From Synechococcus sp. CC9605 (GTDB lineage Bacteria > Cyanobacteriota > Cyanobacteriia > PCC-6307 > Cyanobiaceae): a DNA stretch of 64,000 bases. Below are positions 31,388 through 42,712 of the stretch, piece after piece; the first letter of the stretch is position 1; each line of letters opens with the position of its first letter. The stretch is taken from contig NC_007516.1 in NCBI RefSeq assembly GCF_000012625.1, forward strand, positions 992,001 through 1,056,000. Direction: 5' to 3'. The notes beneath the pieces were generated by a model that saw only the letters and a program-made list of their open reading frames with translations, was not told where the DNA came from and made no database searches. Made by a program: the position numbers and the translations under genes.

Positions 31388-31573
31388 ATGTACTGCATCG
31401 AGAGGCTTGATAATGGAGGGCAGTGGATCCAAGAGATCTGCTTCAAAACGGAGTTCAAAGCCTTCGTAAACGCCCGCACCAAATCACGCGCCACCTTGAA
31501 GACCTATCGCGTGGTGCATGCCACCTGGAATCAGGTGGTCACCGTTGTGCAGGGATCAGCTGAATCACATTGA
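31388..31573 (+). CDS. Small conserved protein, paralogue 1, 61 aa
   Basis: 'MYCIERLDNGGQWIQEICFK' with 'FKAFVNARTKSRATLKTYRV' aligns with the next gene (31684): both have an N-terminal strand, '[GW]...E.C....F.A[FY][IV][ND]AR', and a final 'V[TS]V' strand. Small alpha/beta fold likely; function unknown. Confidence 0.55.
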   Translation: MYCIERLDNGGQWIQEICFKTEFKAFVNARTKSRATLKTYRVVHATWNQVVTVVQGSAESH

Positions 31574-31683
31574 TCTGCCTTACTTCAGGTTCATTCTTTC
31601 CGTTGTGATCCCGAAGACTTCAAGTCACTTCCTGAGATGCGGAATGTCCTGAGCCATAACCAGTGGCCTAGGCGTCTGTGGGC

Positions 31684-31896
31684 ATGATCCTCACGCGATA
31701 TCTCAGCAGTGAAGGTTGGGTGGAGGAGTGTTCCCATGCCAACGCTTTTGATGCCTATATCGATGCACGGCGGCGCTGCGTGCTCCGAGGCTGCCCCTAC
31801 CTGCTGGTGGATGCAGAGACGGGCAGCACGGTCTCAGTGCTCACGGTGAAACAGTGTTTGCATCAGTACGGCGTGGAGGGGGATTTTCCGGTGTGA
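31684..31896 (+). CDS. Small conserved protein, paralogue 2, 70 aa
   Basis: 'MILTRYLSSEGWVEECSHAN' and 'FDAYIDARRRCVLRGCPYLL' match the 61-aa product upstream. ATG 31684 fits the start of the paralogue better than ATG 31678. Confidence 0.55.
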   Translation: MILTRYLSSEGWVEECSHANAFDAYIDARRRCVLRGCPYLLVDAETGSTVSVLTVKQCLHQYGVEGDFPV

Positions 31897-31952
31897 TCGT
31901 TTCAAGGGATCGACGCAAGAGCCGGCAGGATGGCGGTTGCTGAAACCTCCCG

Positions 31953-32618
31953 ATGGCGACATTTCTAGTCACCGGTGCCAACCGTGGGATCGGCTTGGAA
32001 TACTGCAGGCAGCTCAAGGCCCGGGATGATGACGTGGTGGCGGTTTGCCGTCAAACCAGTGATGAACTCGAGGGTCTGCGGGTGCGGGTGGAAGCCGGCC
32101 TTGAGTTGAGCGACAGCCAAGCCATTGATGACCTGGTGCAGCGTCTGGATGGTTTGCCCCTCGATGGCGTCATCCTCAATGCCGGGATTTTGCAGTCGAT
32201 GGGCCTGATGGATTTGGATCCCACCGGGATTCGACGCCAGTTTGAGGTGAATGCCCTTGCTCCTTTGCTGCTGGCCAGGGCGTTGGTGGATCAGATGCCC
32301 AGTGGCGCCAAGTTGGTGCTGATGACCAGCCGCATGGGGTCCATCGACGACAACAGCTCGGGAGGTTCCTATGGCTATCGGATGTCGAAGGTGGCCCTCA
32401 ACATGGCTGGAAAATCGTTGGCGATTGACCTGGAATCGCGGGGCATCGCCGTGGCGATTTTGCATCCCGGATTGGTGCGCACCCGCATGATTCGCTTCAA
32501 TCCCAGCGGGATCCCCCCCGAGCAGTCGGTGAAGGGTCTGCTGGCACGGATCGATGGCTTAACCATGGCCACCAGCGGCAGCTTCTGGCATGCCAATGGT
32601 GAGTTGTTGCCGTGGTGA
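31953..32618 (+). CDS. Short-chain dehydrogenase/reductase
   Basis: The 221-residue protein has the SDR nucleotide-binding 'TGANRGIG' at residues 7-14, 'LNAG' after strand 4, catalytic Ser in 'VLMTSRMGSIDDNSSG', and Y-x-x-x-K in 'YGYRMSKVALNMAG'. It acts on an alcohol or carbonyl group with NAD(P)H; the substrate is not predictable. 15 nt separate it from the J-domain gene. Confidence 0.88.
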   Translation: MATFLVTGANRGIGLEYCRQLKARDDDVVAVCRQTSDELEGLRVRVEAGLELSDSQAIDDLVQRLDGLPLDGVILNAGILQSMGLMDLDPTGIRRQFEVNALAPLLLARALVDQMPSGAKLVLMTSRMGSIDDNSSGGSYGYRMSKVALNMAGKSLAIDLESRGIAVAILHPGLVRTRMIRFNPSGIPPEQSVKGLLARIDGLTMATSGSFWHANGELLPW

Positions 32619-32633
32619 GACGGGAGACACGCT

Positions 32634-33410
32634 TTGGGCTTTGATCCGCGGCATTGGTCTGGTGGACGTCCTGAACAACGGGTCACAAGCAATGTTGAGG
32701 CGTTGCTGGCAGAGAACGATGCTTTGCGTCGCGAGGTGTTGCGGCTCAACCGTGAGTTGGAGCGATTGCAACGCCAACGCATTCGCACGCAACCAAGATC
32801 CCATCGCCCCTGGAGTGAGCCATCGGCTCAAGCTTCACCGCGGATCAGCAGCCAACAGGTGCAGGCCTGGGGGCAGGCCCTTGCTCAGCAGCCGGGATGG
32901 ACGGCACTGCGTCAGCGGGGTTTGGAGCTGTTGATTGAGCAGCTAAACCGCATTGGTTTTCCTGCCCACTTAAGCCTTGAACAGCGGTTGGATCGGTTGG
33001 TTCCGGGGCTGGGAACAGATCTCCTGGCGGCGGTGGGTGCCAAGCCGAACAAGCAAACAACGGCAGTTCTGGCGGCGTTTGCCTTGTTTGGGGTTCGCGC
33101 TAGTGAATGGCTGGATGAGGATTCACAGCGTGTGGTGGAGCAGCTGCGTCAGCGTCAGGAGCAATCCGGTTCCAGACGGCAGGGGCGCCGCACCCGAACA
33201 GACCAACGTCAAACCGATCGTCCGGAAAATGGCCATGCCCATGAATCACGCCGTGCAGCTTTAGAGGTGTTGGGCTTGGATGCCAACGCATCCCTGGCGG
33301 AGATCAAGCAAGCGCATCGAAAACTGGTGAAGCAGCACCATCCCGATCTCGGTGGTTCTGCTGAGGCGTTTCGACGCGTCAATGAGGCGTATCAGTCGTT
33401 GGTTCAGTAA
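32634..33410 (+). CDS. J-domain protein
   Basis: The 258-residue protein has an N-terminal coiled coil ('ALLAENDALRREVLRLNREL'), a central helical region and a C-terminal J domain with the HPD motif ('QAHRKLVKQHHPDLGGSAEA'). It probably stimulates a DnaK. The J domain at the C-terminus, without Gly/Phe or zinc regions, makes it a type III co-chaperone. Start is TTG 32634. Confidence 0.8.
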   Translation: MGFDPRHWSGGRPEQRVTSNVEALLAENDALRREVLRLNRELERLQRQRIRTQPRSHRPWSEPSAQASPRISSQQVQAWGQALAQQPGWTALRQRGLELLIEQLNRIGFPAHLSLEQRLDRLVPGLGTDLLAAVGAKPNKQTTAVLAAFALFGVRASEWLDEDSQRVVEQLRQRQEQSGSRRQGRRTRTDQRQTDRPENGHAHESRRAALEVLGLDANASLAEIKQAHRKLVKQHHPDLGGSAEAFRRVNEAYQSLVQ

Positions 33411-33488
33411 CACCTTGGTTCGACAACGCCGCCTTTCCCGTGTTGATCGGTCTTGTCCGATGATTTGAAGGAGCAACAGGTGGTGTTG

Positions 33489-33608
33489 ATGCCGGTGGAA
33501 GTTGGTGTGGTGCTGATTGGTGCTGGCTTTGCTGTGGCTGTGTCCCTCGCCGTCGCCGTTTGGTTTGAACGTTGGAAGGCAAGACAGCCCGATCCTGAAG
33601 GCGAATGA
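33489..33608 (+). CDS. Small membrane protein, 39 aa
   Basis: 'MPVEVGVVLIGAGFAVAVSL' continues into one membrane helix and a charged tail ('WFERWKARQPDPEGE'). Size and layout resemble small thylakoid subunits but no family was recognised. TTG or GTG starts just upstream are possible. Confidence 0.5.
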   Translation: MPVEVGVVLIGAGFAVAVSLAVAVWFERWKARQPDPEGE

Positions 33609-33613
33609 GCCAT

Positions 33614-33638
33614 AAAAAAAGCCCCGCTTCGGCGGGGC
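33614..33638 (-). terminator. Terminator of the DUF4278 gene
   Basis: GCCCCGC-TTCG-GCGGGGC stem followed on the minus strand by seven T residues. Confidence 0.85.
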
Positions 33639-33662
33639 TTGAAAGAGGTCGTCGTGCTGTTG

Positions 33663-33767
33663 TCAGCGAGCGACTTTCTGACCGCGGTAAACAAGAACAG
33701 GGCGCTGAACATCGGAAGCAGCAGCGTTGCTCTGGTTGTACTTCTGGCCGCGATAGGTCAGGGTCAT
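33663..33767 (-). CDS. DUF4278-like small protein, 34 aa
   Basis: The product has the 'LTYRGQKY' start of DUF4278 proteins and a second copy 'LVYRGQKVAR' at its end, joined by 'NQSNAAASDVQRP'. Such short proteins are common in cyanobacteria, with unknown function. A terminator lies 25 nt downstream. Confidence 0.7.
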   Translation of the reverse strand: MTLTYRGQKYNQSNAAASDVQRPVLVYRGQKVAR

Positions 33768-34048
33768 GATGAGTTCCTCGAAGCAAGCTCAGGTCCCCGT
33801 TCCATGGCCTGAGTCGAACTGCGCCTCGCCGAAGACGAGGTGAACGTGGTCGCGTAGCAGTTGCTACACACCTCTTACAGAAGGACTGTCAATCCGCGCG
33901 TCGTTCGTACCGTTACAAAACAGGAATTCTGTTCGGCTCAGGCTGTTTGATTCAGGCCTTCAAGTGGTTCAAGCGCGTTTGGGAGGTGTGTGCACGGGGC
34001 GTGGCTTGAGTTGGGGTGCTTTTTGCGTCATCACAGGCTGAAGATGAA

Positions 34049-34240
34049 CTAAGTCAATTCTGTCGTTGCTGGGATGGTCGGAATGATGGATCGGCTACCG
34101 ATCTCGAGGTTCCAGATCTGAACCTTCTGGCCCGGACTCAAAGCTTCCATTAATTCGTTGTTCTGCTGAACAGTTCGGCTGCGATTGGGTGATGCTTGAT
34201 GCTTACTCAATGTGAAGCTGCTGGCGCTCAGAGATGCCAT
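34049..34240 (-). CDS. Hypothetical protein, 63 aa
   Basis: 'NNELMEALSPGQKVQIWNLE' and 'IGSRSIIPTIPATTELT' look like coding sequence; the N-terminal Ser-rich part is less certain and the true start may be ATG 34147. Its start would be only 9 nt from that of the divergent 34250 gene. Confidence 0.4.
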   Translation of the reverse strand: MASLSASSFTLSKHQASPNRSRTVQQNNELMEALSPGQKVQIWNLEIGSRSIIPTIPATTELT

Positions 34241-34249
34241 CCGTACGGT

Positions 34250-34465
34250 ATGGACACAACAGTTTTCGCGGTCATGAACAGCTCTCAGAGCAAGGATGAT
34301 TGGGTGAAGGCGCAGCAGCACAAGTTCCATAAACCCATTGATGTGGACACCTTGATGTGGGTGCGCAATCGCTTGATGCGCTTGGAAGTGGAGGCTCGTT
34401 GGGCCGACCGCATCTGTGTGTTTGAAGAGTTCTTCCCCAACGACGCGATCATTCCGCGCATTTAA
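34250..34465 (+). CDS. Conserved hypothetical protein, 71 aa
   Basis: 'QSKDDWVKAQQHKFHKPIDV' and 'LMWVRNRLMRLEVEARWADR' give a helical product ending 'EEFFPNDAIIPRI'. It ends 9 nt before the ParA-like gene and may be co-transcribed. Function unknown. Confidence 0.6.
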   Translation: MDTTVFAVMNSSQSKDDWVKAQQHKFHKPIDVDTLMWVRNRLMRLEVEARWADRICVFEEFFPNDAIIPRI

Positions 34466-34474
34466 ACCTCCGCC

Positions 34475-35122
34475 ATGTTTTTGACTGTCTTTGGCCAGAA
34501 AGGTGGTGTGGCAAAAACCTGCACCAGCATTCATTTGGCTTGTGTTTGGGCTCAGCAGGGCCTACCGGTGTGTGTTGTTGATGCGGATCGCAACCGCTCG
34601 GCAACCGCCTATGCCGCCCGAGGTATGCTCCCATACGAGGTGGTGCCTGTGGAGGCTGCAGCAAAGGCCACCCGCCATGCCCAGGTGATCATCACCGACG
34701 GGCAGGCCAGCAGCCACGAAGATGAACTCAAGAACCTTTCGGCCGGAGCAGACCTGGTTTTGCTGCCCACCACGCCGCAGGCTAGATCGGTTGAGCTCAC
34801 CGTTGAGCTCTCCTCAATCCTCAGGCAGATGGACACGAGACATGCCGCGTTGTTGGTGAAGGTGGACAGCCGAAAACAACGGCTTGCCCAGGAAGCGCGC
34901 CAAATTTTGGAGGGGTTTGATGTGGATGTGATGCAGGCGGAAATCCCCTTGTTGGCGGCGTTTGAAAAAGCAGAGGTGGAGGGTGTTTGTGTGTCGAATG
35001 CTGTGGATGATCGTGGTCGTGCCGATCTGCGCCGCATGGGGGGATGGTCGGCTTACTGCCAGGCCGCTGTTCAGATTCGTGATCGCTTGTTGGCAGCACC
35101 GCCTGACGCCGTAAGTGCTTGA
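34475..35122 (+). CDS. ParA-like ATPase (orphan)
   Basis: The 215-residue protein has a deviant Walker A 'QKGGVAKTCTSIHLA' (Ala where Gly is usual), switch I-like 'VVDADRNRSATAY', and 'VIITDGQASSHEDEL' in place of the usual D-x-P. It resembles ParA proteins of mobile or accessory type. No parB or parS is seen nearby. The altered motifs may mean changed ATP turnover. Confidence 0.8.
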   Translation: MFLTVFGQKGGVAKTCTSIHLACVWAQQGLPVCVVDADRNRSATAYAARGMLPYEVVPVEAAAKATRHAQVIITDGQASSHEDELKNLSAGADLVLLPTTPQARSVELTVELSSILRQMDTRHAALLVKVDSRKQRLAQEARQILEGFDVDVMQAEIPLLAAFEKAEVEGVCVSNAVDDRGRADLRRMGGWSAYCQAAVQIRDRLLAAPPDAVSA

Positions 35123-35213
35123 TCAAGAACCACCTCACTTCCTGCATCGGTCGCCAATCAGACAGATCTTCAGCGCTGCAGCCGCAATCCTTGACGCAGC
35201 TGATTGAAGGTTG

Positions 35214-35372
35214 ATGGGACGCAGTTCTTGGTTGAAAAATCCCACCCGTTGCTCAGCAGCATCCACCTGGCAGCCCCAAGCTCAATCTGCTTCTTCTGGT
35301 CAGGTGACCGTGAAGCCTTCCTCCGCCGCGGTTCTGCTCAAAACGCCGAGCATCACCAACAAAGCCGCGTGA
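35214..35372 (+). CDS. Small hypothetical protein, 52 aa
   Basis: 'MGRSSWLKNPTRCSAASTWQ' then a Ser/Ala/Gln-rich polar chain. It is preceded by GAAGG and its TGA overlaps the GTG start of the next small gene (GTGA). An alternative overlapping frame (35204-35455) has a less natural N-terminus. Confidence 0.35.
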   Translation: MGRSSWLKNPTRCSAASTWQPQAQSASSGQVTVKPSSAAVLLKTPSITNKAA

Positions 35373-35455
35373 TCGAAGCCGTTGTGATGCTCGCCATCGG
35401 TTTGTCGATGGCGAGCGTGGTTCTTGGCAATCTGAACAACGACGAATCCGTCTAG
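35369..35455 (+). CDS. Small membrane peptide, 28 aa
   Basis: 'VIEAVVMLAIGLSMASVVLG' is one helix with an acidic end. GTG start overlaps the previous stop. Confidence 0.35.
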   Translation: MIEAVVMLAIGLSMASVVLGNLNNDESV

Positions 35456-35476
35456 GTTCAAAAGCGCCTGCTTTTG

Positions 35477-35626
35477 ATGACTAACTTGTTGGCCTTTATG
35501 CTCGGGCAGCTTGAGATCAGCAATCTCACAGCGGCCTTCCTCCTCCTGGTGGCGGTTGTCTTTGTGGGCAGCTTCGCTGTGGTGTCATTGCAGACCGGTG
35601 AGCTGATCAAACCGCTCAAAAAATGA
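35477..35626 (+). CDS. Small membrane protein, 49 aa
   Basis: 'MTNLLAFMLGQLEISNLTAA' leads into a helix ('FLLLVAVVFVGSFAVV') and a basic end. Its stop overlaps the ATG of the next gene (ATGA). Confidence 0.5.
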   Translation: MTNLLAFMLGQLEISNLTAAFLLLVAVVFVGSFAVVSLQTGELIKPLKK

Positions 35627-35832
35627 CTGACACGTTTGAGCTGAACGGCCGGCAGATCCTTTTGAAAGCATCCAGTGATCGTGTCGTCGCTGAACGGGTG
35701 GTGCGTCACATCCAACGGCGCCTTGATGAAGACGACTGGCGTCCCTACACCTGCAAGGCAGATGCCGTTCAAGCTTGGTTTCGTCTCGGCGGGATTCGAG
35801 CTCAAGTGCTTAGGGCTTTGAACCTGATCTGA
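35623..35832 (+). CDS. Small conserved protein, 69 aa
   Basis: 'RVVAERVVRHIQRRLDEDDW' and 'TCKADAVQAWFRLGGIRAQV' give a basic helical product. Coupled by an ATGA overlap to the membrane protein before it. Function unknown. Confidence 0.6.
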   Translation: MTDTFELNGRQILLKASSDRVVAERVVRHIQRRLDEDDWRPYTCKADAVQAWFRLGGIRAQVLRALNLI

Positions 35833-35846
35833 TTGCACCCTGAAGC

Positions 35847-35954
35847 TCAGAACGATCCCAGCAACTGGGTCATCGCTGCTGCAGCGCCGATGCCACCAAA
35901 GAACAGCACCAACGGCAGGAACACAGGCCAGCGGACGGCCGTATCGGAAGCCAT
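35847..35954 (-). CDS. Small membrane protein, 35 aa
   Basis: 'MASDTAVRWPVFLPLVLFFG' is followed by 'GIGAAAAMTQLLGSF': one helix with a short polar start. Confidence 0.45.
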   Translation of the reverse strand: MASDTAVRWPVFLPLVLFFGGIGAAAAMTQLLGSF

Positions 35955-36072
35955 AAAACGATTTCATCTACGGGCGACGTTATTCATTTCTTCTTCTCTG
36001 TGGCGATGGCGACCTTTTCCTCTCCAGAGCTGCATGATGTGAGGCTCACCCAAGCCTCTCTCTCTGTGGTCG

Positions 36073-37707
36073 ATGCCTGAGCCATCCAAGGCCGCTAACG
36101 CTGATGCTTCCCATGTGATGGTGATCGGTGCTGGCTGGGCTGGCTGGGGTGCAGCCAAAGTCCTCTGTGAAGCCGGTGTTCGCGTCACCCTCGTCGATGG
36201 CATGTCGGATCCCACGGGACGGACGCCGATGCGCACCGCCAGCGGTAAACCCTTCGAAGCCGGCACCCGGGGCTTTTGGAGGGATTACCCCAACATCAAT
36301 GCGCTGACCGATGAGCTTGGGCTCACCCATGCGTTCACTGAATTCACCACCAGCGCCTTCTGGTCTCCCACCGGTCTTGAGGCCACCGCGCCGGTGTTCG
36401 GTGATGGGCTGCAGCTGCCCAGTCCCCTGGGCCAGGCCATGGCAACAATCAAGAACTTCAAGCGACTGCCTTTTGCCGATCGCCTGAGCATTGCCGGCCT
36501 TTTGGTGGCGATGCTGGATCTGAATCGCAACGAGGAGACCTTCCGGCGCTACGACGCCATCGATGCGTTGACCCTGTTCCGCCAACTGGGAATCACGGAG
36601 CGGATGATCGACGAATTCTTGCGTCCGATTCTTTTGGTGGGGCTGTTCAAGCCACCGGAGGAATTATCGGCAGCCGTCACCATGGAGCTGCTCTACTACT
36701 ACGCCCTGGCGCATCAAGATTCCTTTGATGTGCGCTGGATTCGTTCCGGCAGCATCGCCGAGCAGCTGATCGCTCCCCTGGCGGAACGCTTGCTCAACTC
36801 TGGTCTGCTAACCGTTTTGGGAGGAACGTTGGCCACGCGCCTGAATCTTGATCAGCCAGGCGAAGCGATTCGGTCGGTGGAGATTCGCTTCAAAGCGACA
36901 GGACGCTCCAGCCTTGTTGATGACGTTGATGCGGTTGTGCTGGCGGTGGGTGCCAAGGGCATGCATGCCCTGATGGCGGAGTCGCCGCACTGCATTGATG
37001 TGCTGCCGGAGCTGGCGGCTGCTGGCGGTTTGGGGGCGATTGATGTGGTGTCGGTGCGGTTGTGGCTGGATCGCACCATCGCGGTCGCCGATCCCGCCAA
37101 TGTCTTCTCGCGCTTTGATGCCTTGCAGGGTGCGGGCGCCACTTTTTTCATGCTCGATCAGCTGCAGAACGCTGATCAAGATGCACTCTGGGGCGGCGGC
37201 GAGCCCCAGGGCTCCGTGGTGGCCAGCGACTTCTACAACGCCACGGCGATCGCAGCCTTGAGTGATCAGGAGATCGTCGACACCCTGCTGAATCAGCTGT
37301 TGCCCCAAACGGTGCCAGCCTTTCGGCTTGCCCAGGTGCTGGAGTTTGAGGTGCGCCGTTACCCGGGCTCGGTGTCGTTGTTCTCCCCCGGCAGTTTCAG
37401 CCAACGGCCGCCGTTGCAGACGGCACTTCCATCTGTGGTCTGCGCTGGCGATTGGGTGCGGATGGGCGAACACGAGCACGGTGCCAAGGGGCTTTGCCAG
37501 GAACGGGCCTACGTCTGTGGTCTTGAGGCAGCCAATGCACTGGTGCGCAGTAGGGTTGTGAGGGGGGCGAATGCATCAAGGCGCCAAGAGCACCCGGTGC
37601 GTCCGATCCGTCCTGAAGAACCCCAGGTGCTGTTGGGCCGGGCCCTCAACAAGCTTGTGATGGATCCCTTGGAGGCTTTCGGGATCCGTTGGCCTTGGCT
37701 GGCCTGA
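36073..37707 (+). CDS. FAD-dependent oxidoreductase, phytoene-desaturase-like
   Basis: The 544-residue protein has an N-terminal dinucleotide fold ('VMVIGAGWAGWGAAKVLCEA'), a substrate-domain middle, and the C-terminal FAD-closing motif 'VVCAGDWVRMGEHEHGAKGL' followed by 'CQERAYVCGLEAANAL'. This is the pattern of flavin amine oxidases and carotenoid desaturases/isomerases in cyanobacteria. Which pigment or quinone it uses cannot be told. Convergent with a small membrane protein gene. Confidence 0.8.
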   Translation: MPEPSKAANADASHVMVIGAGWAGWGAAKVLCEAGVRVTLVDGMSDPTGRTPMRTASGKPFEAGTRGFWRDYPNINALTDELGLTHAFTEFTTSAFWSPTGLEATAPVFGDGLQLPSPLGQAMATIKNFKRLPFADRLSIAGLLVAMLDLNRNEETFRRYDAIDALTLFRQLGITERMIDEFLRPILLVGLFKPPEELSAAVTMELLYYYALAHQDSFDVRWIRSGSIAEQLIAPLAERLLNSGLLTVLGGTLATRLNLDQPGEAIRSVEIRFKATGRSSLVDDVDAVVLAVGAKGMHALMAESPHCIDVLPELAAAGGLGAIDVVSVRLWLDRTIAVADPANVFSRFDALQGAGATFFMLDQLQNADQDALWGGGEPQGSVVASDFYNATAIAALSDQEIVDTLLNQLLPQTVPAFRLAQVLEFEVRRYPGSVSLFSPGSFSQRPPLQTALPSVVCAGDWVRMGEHEHGAKGLCQERAYVCGLEAANALVRSRVVRGANASRRQEHPVRPIRPEEPQVLLGRALNKLVMDPLEAFGIRWPWLA

Positions 37708-37709
37708 GC

Positions 37710-37892
37710 TCAGAAATTCAGTTGACCTGAAAGCCAGAGTTCCTGCCAAGACCCTGCGGCTGAGGCATTCAGCGCCATCAGGATGGTCACGCTGATGCCA
37801 CCCAGGGTGAGCCCCACCCCCATCATGATCAGGACGGTCAGTCCTTCCGCTTCGGTGAGCGGTTGCTTTTCGAGAAAGCGACGCTTGGCCAT
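37710..37892 (-). CDS. Small membrane protein, 60 aa
   Basis: 'KQPLTEAEGLTVLIMMGVGL' runs into a membrane helix ('TLGGISVTILMALNASAAG') with a Trp-containing end. Start ATG 37892 preferred to 37943. Confidence 0.5.
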   Translation of the reverse strand: MAKRRFLEKQPLTEAEGLTVLIMMGVGLTLGGISVTILMALNASAAGSWQELWLSGQLNF

Positions 37893-38038
37893 GGCTGCTG
37901 ATCCGATGCACCAGTTCTGCATCGGCCAAAGGGCACTTGGCAACCGGCCGTATCACTCATTCACGCAGAGCTGCGGGGGGATGACTCAGCGTTGCTTAGG
38001 TTGCTGGCCTTTGCTTGACGCCGCCCCGATGGGTTACA

Positions 38039-38207
38039 TCATGCAGCCATGACTGGTTTGATCTGTGGCATGACCGCCCTGTGGCTCCACGCCTGGTGGT
38101 GTTGCAGAACAACCAATTCGCCTGCGGTCAAACGCAGCTGGCCATATCCGCGCTCGTGGAAAAACAGCGCCGATCTGTATGCGAGGCCCTGTCGCCGTCA
38201 CCGTCAT
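38039..38207 (-). pseudogene. Possible frameshifted small gene
   Basis: From ATG 38207 the frame begins 'MTVTATGPRIQIGAVF', then at a run of five T residues the convincing frame shifts to 'HERGYGQLRLTAGELVVLQH' and ends 'QIKPVMAA'. One T fewer would join them into a 55-residue protein. The rest of 37893-38323 shows no gene that I can support. Confidence 0.25.
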
Positions 38208-38323
38208 CTCAGGGCGCGCACGCAACTCAGTGCACGCAGCCGCCGCGGCATCCCCGGCAGAACTCCTGTCTTGGTAGCTCATGCTACCGAAAACGCTTAA
38301 GTTGGCTCGTCTGAATTTTTCCG

Positions 38324-38470
38324 TTGAATGGCAGCCAATCGGTCGAGGCCAGCAGTGAGAAGCGCCGTCAGCAGCTGATGGGAGTGTCGTTTGTGGCTGC
38401 GGCGGTTGGCGTTCTGGCGTTGTTGACGATCCGTCTTGGCACCTGTTGCTCTTGGCTCGGTTCGCACTGA
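38324..38470 (+). CDS. Small membrane protein, 48 aa
   Basis: From TTG 38324: 'VEASSEKRRQQLMGVSFVAA' continues to a single helix with 'VGVLALLTIRLGTCCSW'. Two adjacent Cys lie at the end of the helix. Unknown role. Confidence 0.45.
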   Translation: MNGSQSVEASSEKRRQQLMGVSFVAAAVGVLALLTIRLGTCCSWLGSH

Positions 38471-38604
38471 CCTTTTCGCGTTGGCAGCTGGAGCTCAGTG
38501 GTGTTATGTGCCTCGGCAAGGCTGCTCCTGCCACCAGATGTGGTGTCCTCAGCCCTTGATTGTGGGTGCAGGGCCGGTATGTTTCATTCGTTCCCCATCA
38601 CCTG

Positions 38605-38634
38605 GCTTCAGCCCATGCGGCTGAGGCTTTTTTA
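38605..38634 (+). terminator. Terminator-like hairpin
   Basis: TCAGCC-CATGC-GGCTGA stem, extended by weaker pairs, followed by TTTTTT. Confidence 0.6.
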
Positions 38635-38757
38635 TTGCCTTGTTTCAAACGTTGTATCCAGGCAGACCAACTTTCGATTGTCTTAAGTGACATCGCTTGG
38701 TGGCAACGGCCACATCGATATCACGTTCCTTAAGTTGATGAGCCGCGTCCTCCCTTG

Positions 38758-38931
38758 ATGTCTCCTGCTGAATTGTCGAGCATCAAATGGGAGCAAGATG
38801 GTGAGATGTCTGCCCAAGACACCTGGACTCTTGTGAAGAAGCTCACCAAGGTGGAAGAGCAAGACAAGGCATCCAACCTGTTGCATCTGTCGTCGAAACA
38901 CAGCCATTCCAAGCGGTCCAGTCGCCGCTGA
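38758..38931 (+). CDS. Small hypothetical protein, 57 aa
   Basis: 'MSPAELSSIKWEQDGEMSAQ' continues 'DTWTLVKKLTKVEEQDKASN' and ends with a Ser/His/Arg-rich basic tail. Helical and charged. Function unknown. Confidence 0.45.
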   Translation: MSPAELSSIKWEQDGEMSAQDTWTLVKKLTKVEEQDKASNLLHLSSKHSHSKRSSRR

Positions 38932-39006
38932 GCCGGATCTTTTCCTCGTGCGGGTTGTTGGCTCGTTCGATCTGTGCGTGCGCTCGGCCTCTTCTTTCAG
39001 CTTGAT

Positions 39007-39054
39007 CCCCCAGTTGAGGGGGGGAGAAACCCTGGGAACTCCCTCAATTGAGGG
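39007..39054. promoter_or_regulatory. Two related palindromes upstream of the porin gene
   Basis: CCCCCAGTTGAGGG (39007-39020) and CCCTCAATTGAGGG (39041-39054) match at 12 of 14 positions, are each palindromic or nearly so, and are 34 bp apart. They may be a paired regulator site. The rest of 38932-39231 shows no gene. Confidence 0.35.
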
Positions 39055-39231
39055 ATTGATGCAAGTCATTCGCCTGGGACGCACCTGGCTTCATTGGCGC
39101 CGGGGTGGATGGTCTTAACCGATACATAAACGACCCTTGGCTAGCTCTTACCGACACCGTGATTCCGGGCCCATAGCGTAAGGCCGCTGGCATGTCTTGC
39201 CGGCACTTTTCTCTTGGTGTGAGAACCCAAA

Positions 39232-41998
<2,767 letters not shown>

Positions 41999-42258
41999 TG
42001 CCTTGTTCTGCAAAGAACTTACTTAGAAAATCTAACCTTCATCTGGCGCTGACAATTAACAAATGAATAAGACTTGGTAGAGGTTTGCTTATTTCTCTTC
42101 AGTCTTTTTTATTTCTTGGCCTAACCTTATTGCATTCATAACCTTTGGGGCTGTTTGATGCATTGCCTTTGAACGTGACTGGGTTTGTCATCAGCTCATT
42201 CTTCCGGTATCCTCTTGTTCGTTTCGTGGGTTCACCCAATCAGGAGTCTGGAGCTTGT

Positions 42259-42411
42259 ATGAGTTGCCCCTCTTCCTCAACGTCTGCGATGCGCCCGGAG
42301 GTTGATCACTGTGTTGATCGCTGCGAGTACAACCAGAAGCGTGAGGCAAACCGATTTGTAATCCAACTGGGCCAGGCCGAAGCCAACACACTCTCATGCT
42401 GGGCCTCGTGA
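42259..42411 (+). CDS. Cys-containing small protein, 50 aa
   Basis: 'MSCPSSSTSAMRPEVDHCVD' continues 'RCEYNQKREANRFVIQLGQA' and ends 'TLSCWAS'. A GGAG site precedes the ATG. Four Cys and charged helices; unknown function. Confidence 0.45.
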   Translation: MSCPSSSTSAMRPEVDHCVDRCEYNQKREANRFVIQLGQAEANTLSCWAS

Positions 42412-42556
42412 TCATGCATGACTGTGGTGTAGGAGTTGATCAAGACTCCGCATCACGAATCCGATGTTTCGTTGACGCAAAAGCGCAACAAAGTTGTTTA
42501 GGAAGTCGCTTGGACTGAGCAAGGTCAAGTTCCTGTAGCTCACCTTCGCTAATGGC

Positions 42557-42712
42557 CTAGTGATTGGTTACGTCCTGGCGTTTCTGGCTCACCGTTAACG
42601 CTTGATCAGAGGGGATCGGCACAACACCGTTGTGTTGTAGGTGAAGTGCGACCGCCCCTGGGCCCCACACGATGCCCGCTGCCAGCAGCCACGACCAGAA
42701 CGGTGATCTCAA
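42557..42712 (-). CDS. Small membrane protein, 51 aa
   Basis: From TTG 42712: 'LRSPFWSWLLAAGIVWGPGA' forms the start of one helix, then 'VALHLQHNGVVPIPSDQAL' and a polar tail. The composition is convincing though the start is weak. Confidence 0.45.
   Translation of the reverse strand: MRSPFWSWLLAAGIVWGPGAVALHLQHNGVVPIPSDQALTVSQKRQDVTNH

Noticed and set aside
38034-38534. 166-codon minus-strand frame
   Set aside because: Composition is random-looking; only a short part in another frame near 38039-38207 looks like decayed coding sequence.
42119-42144. Two TAACCT motifs upstream of phnC, suggestive of a Pho box
   Set aside because: Their 17-nt spacing does not fit the 11-nt period of cyanobacterial Pho boxes.
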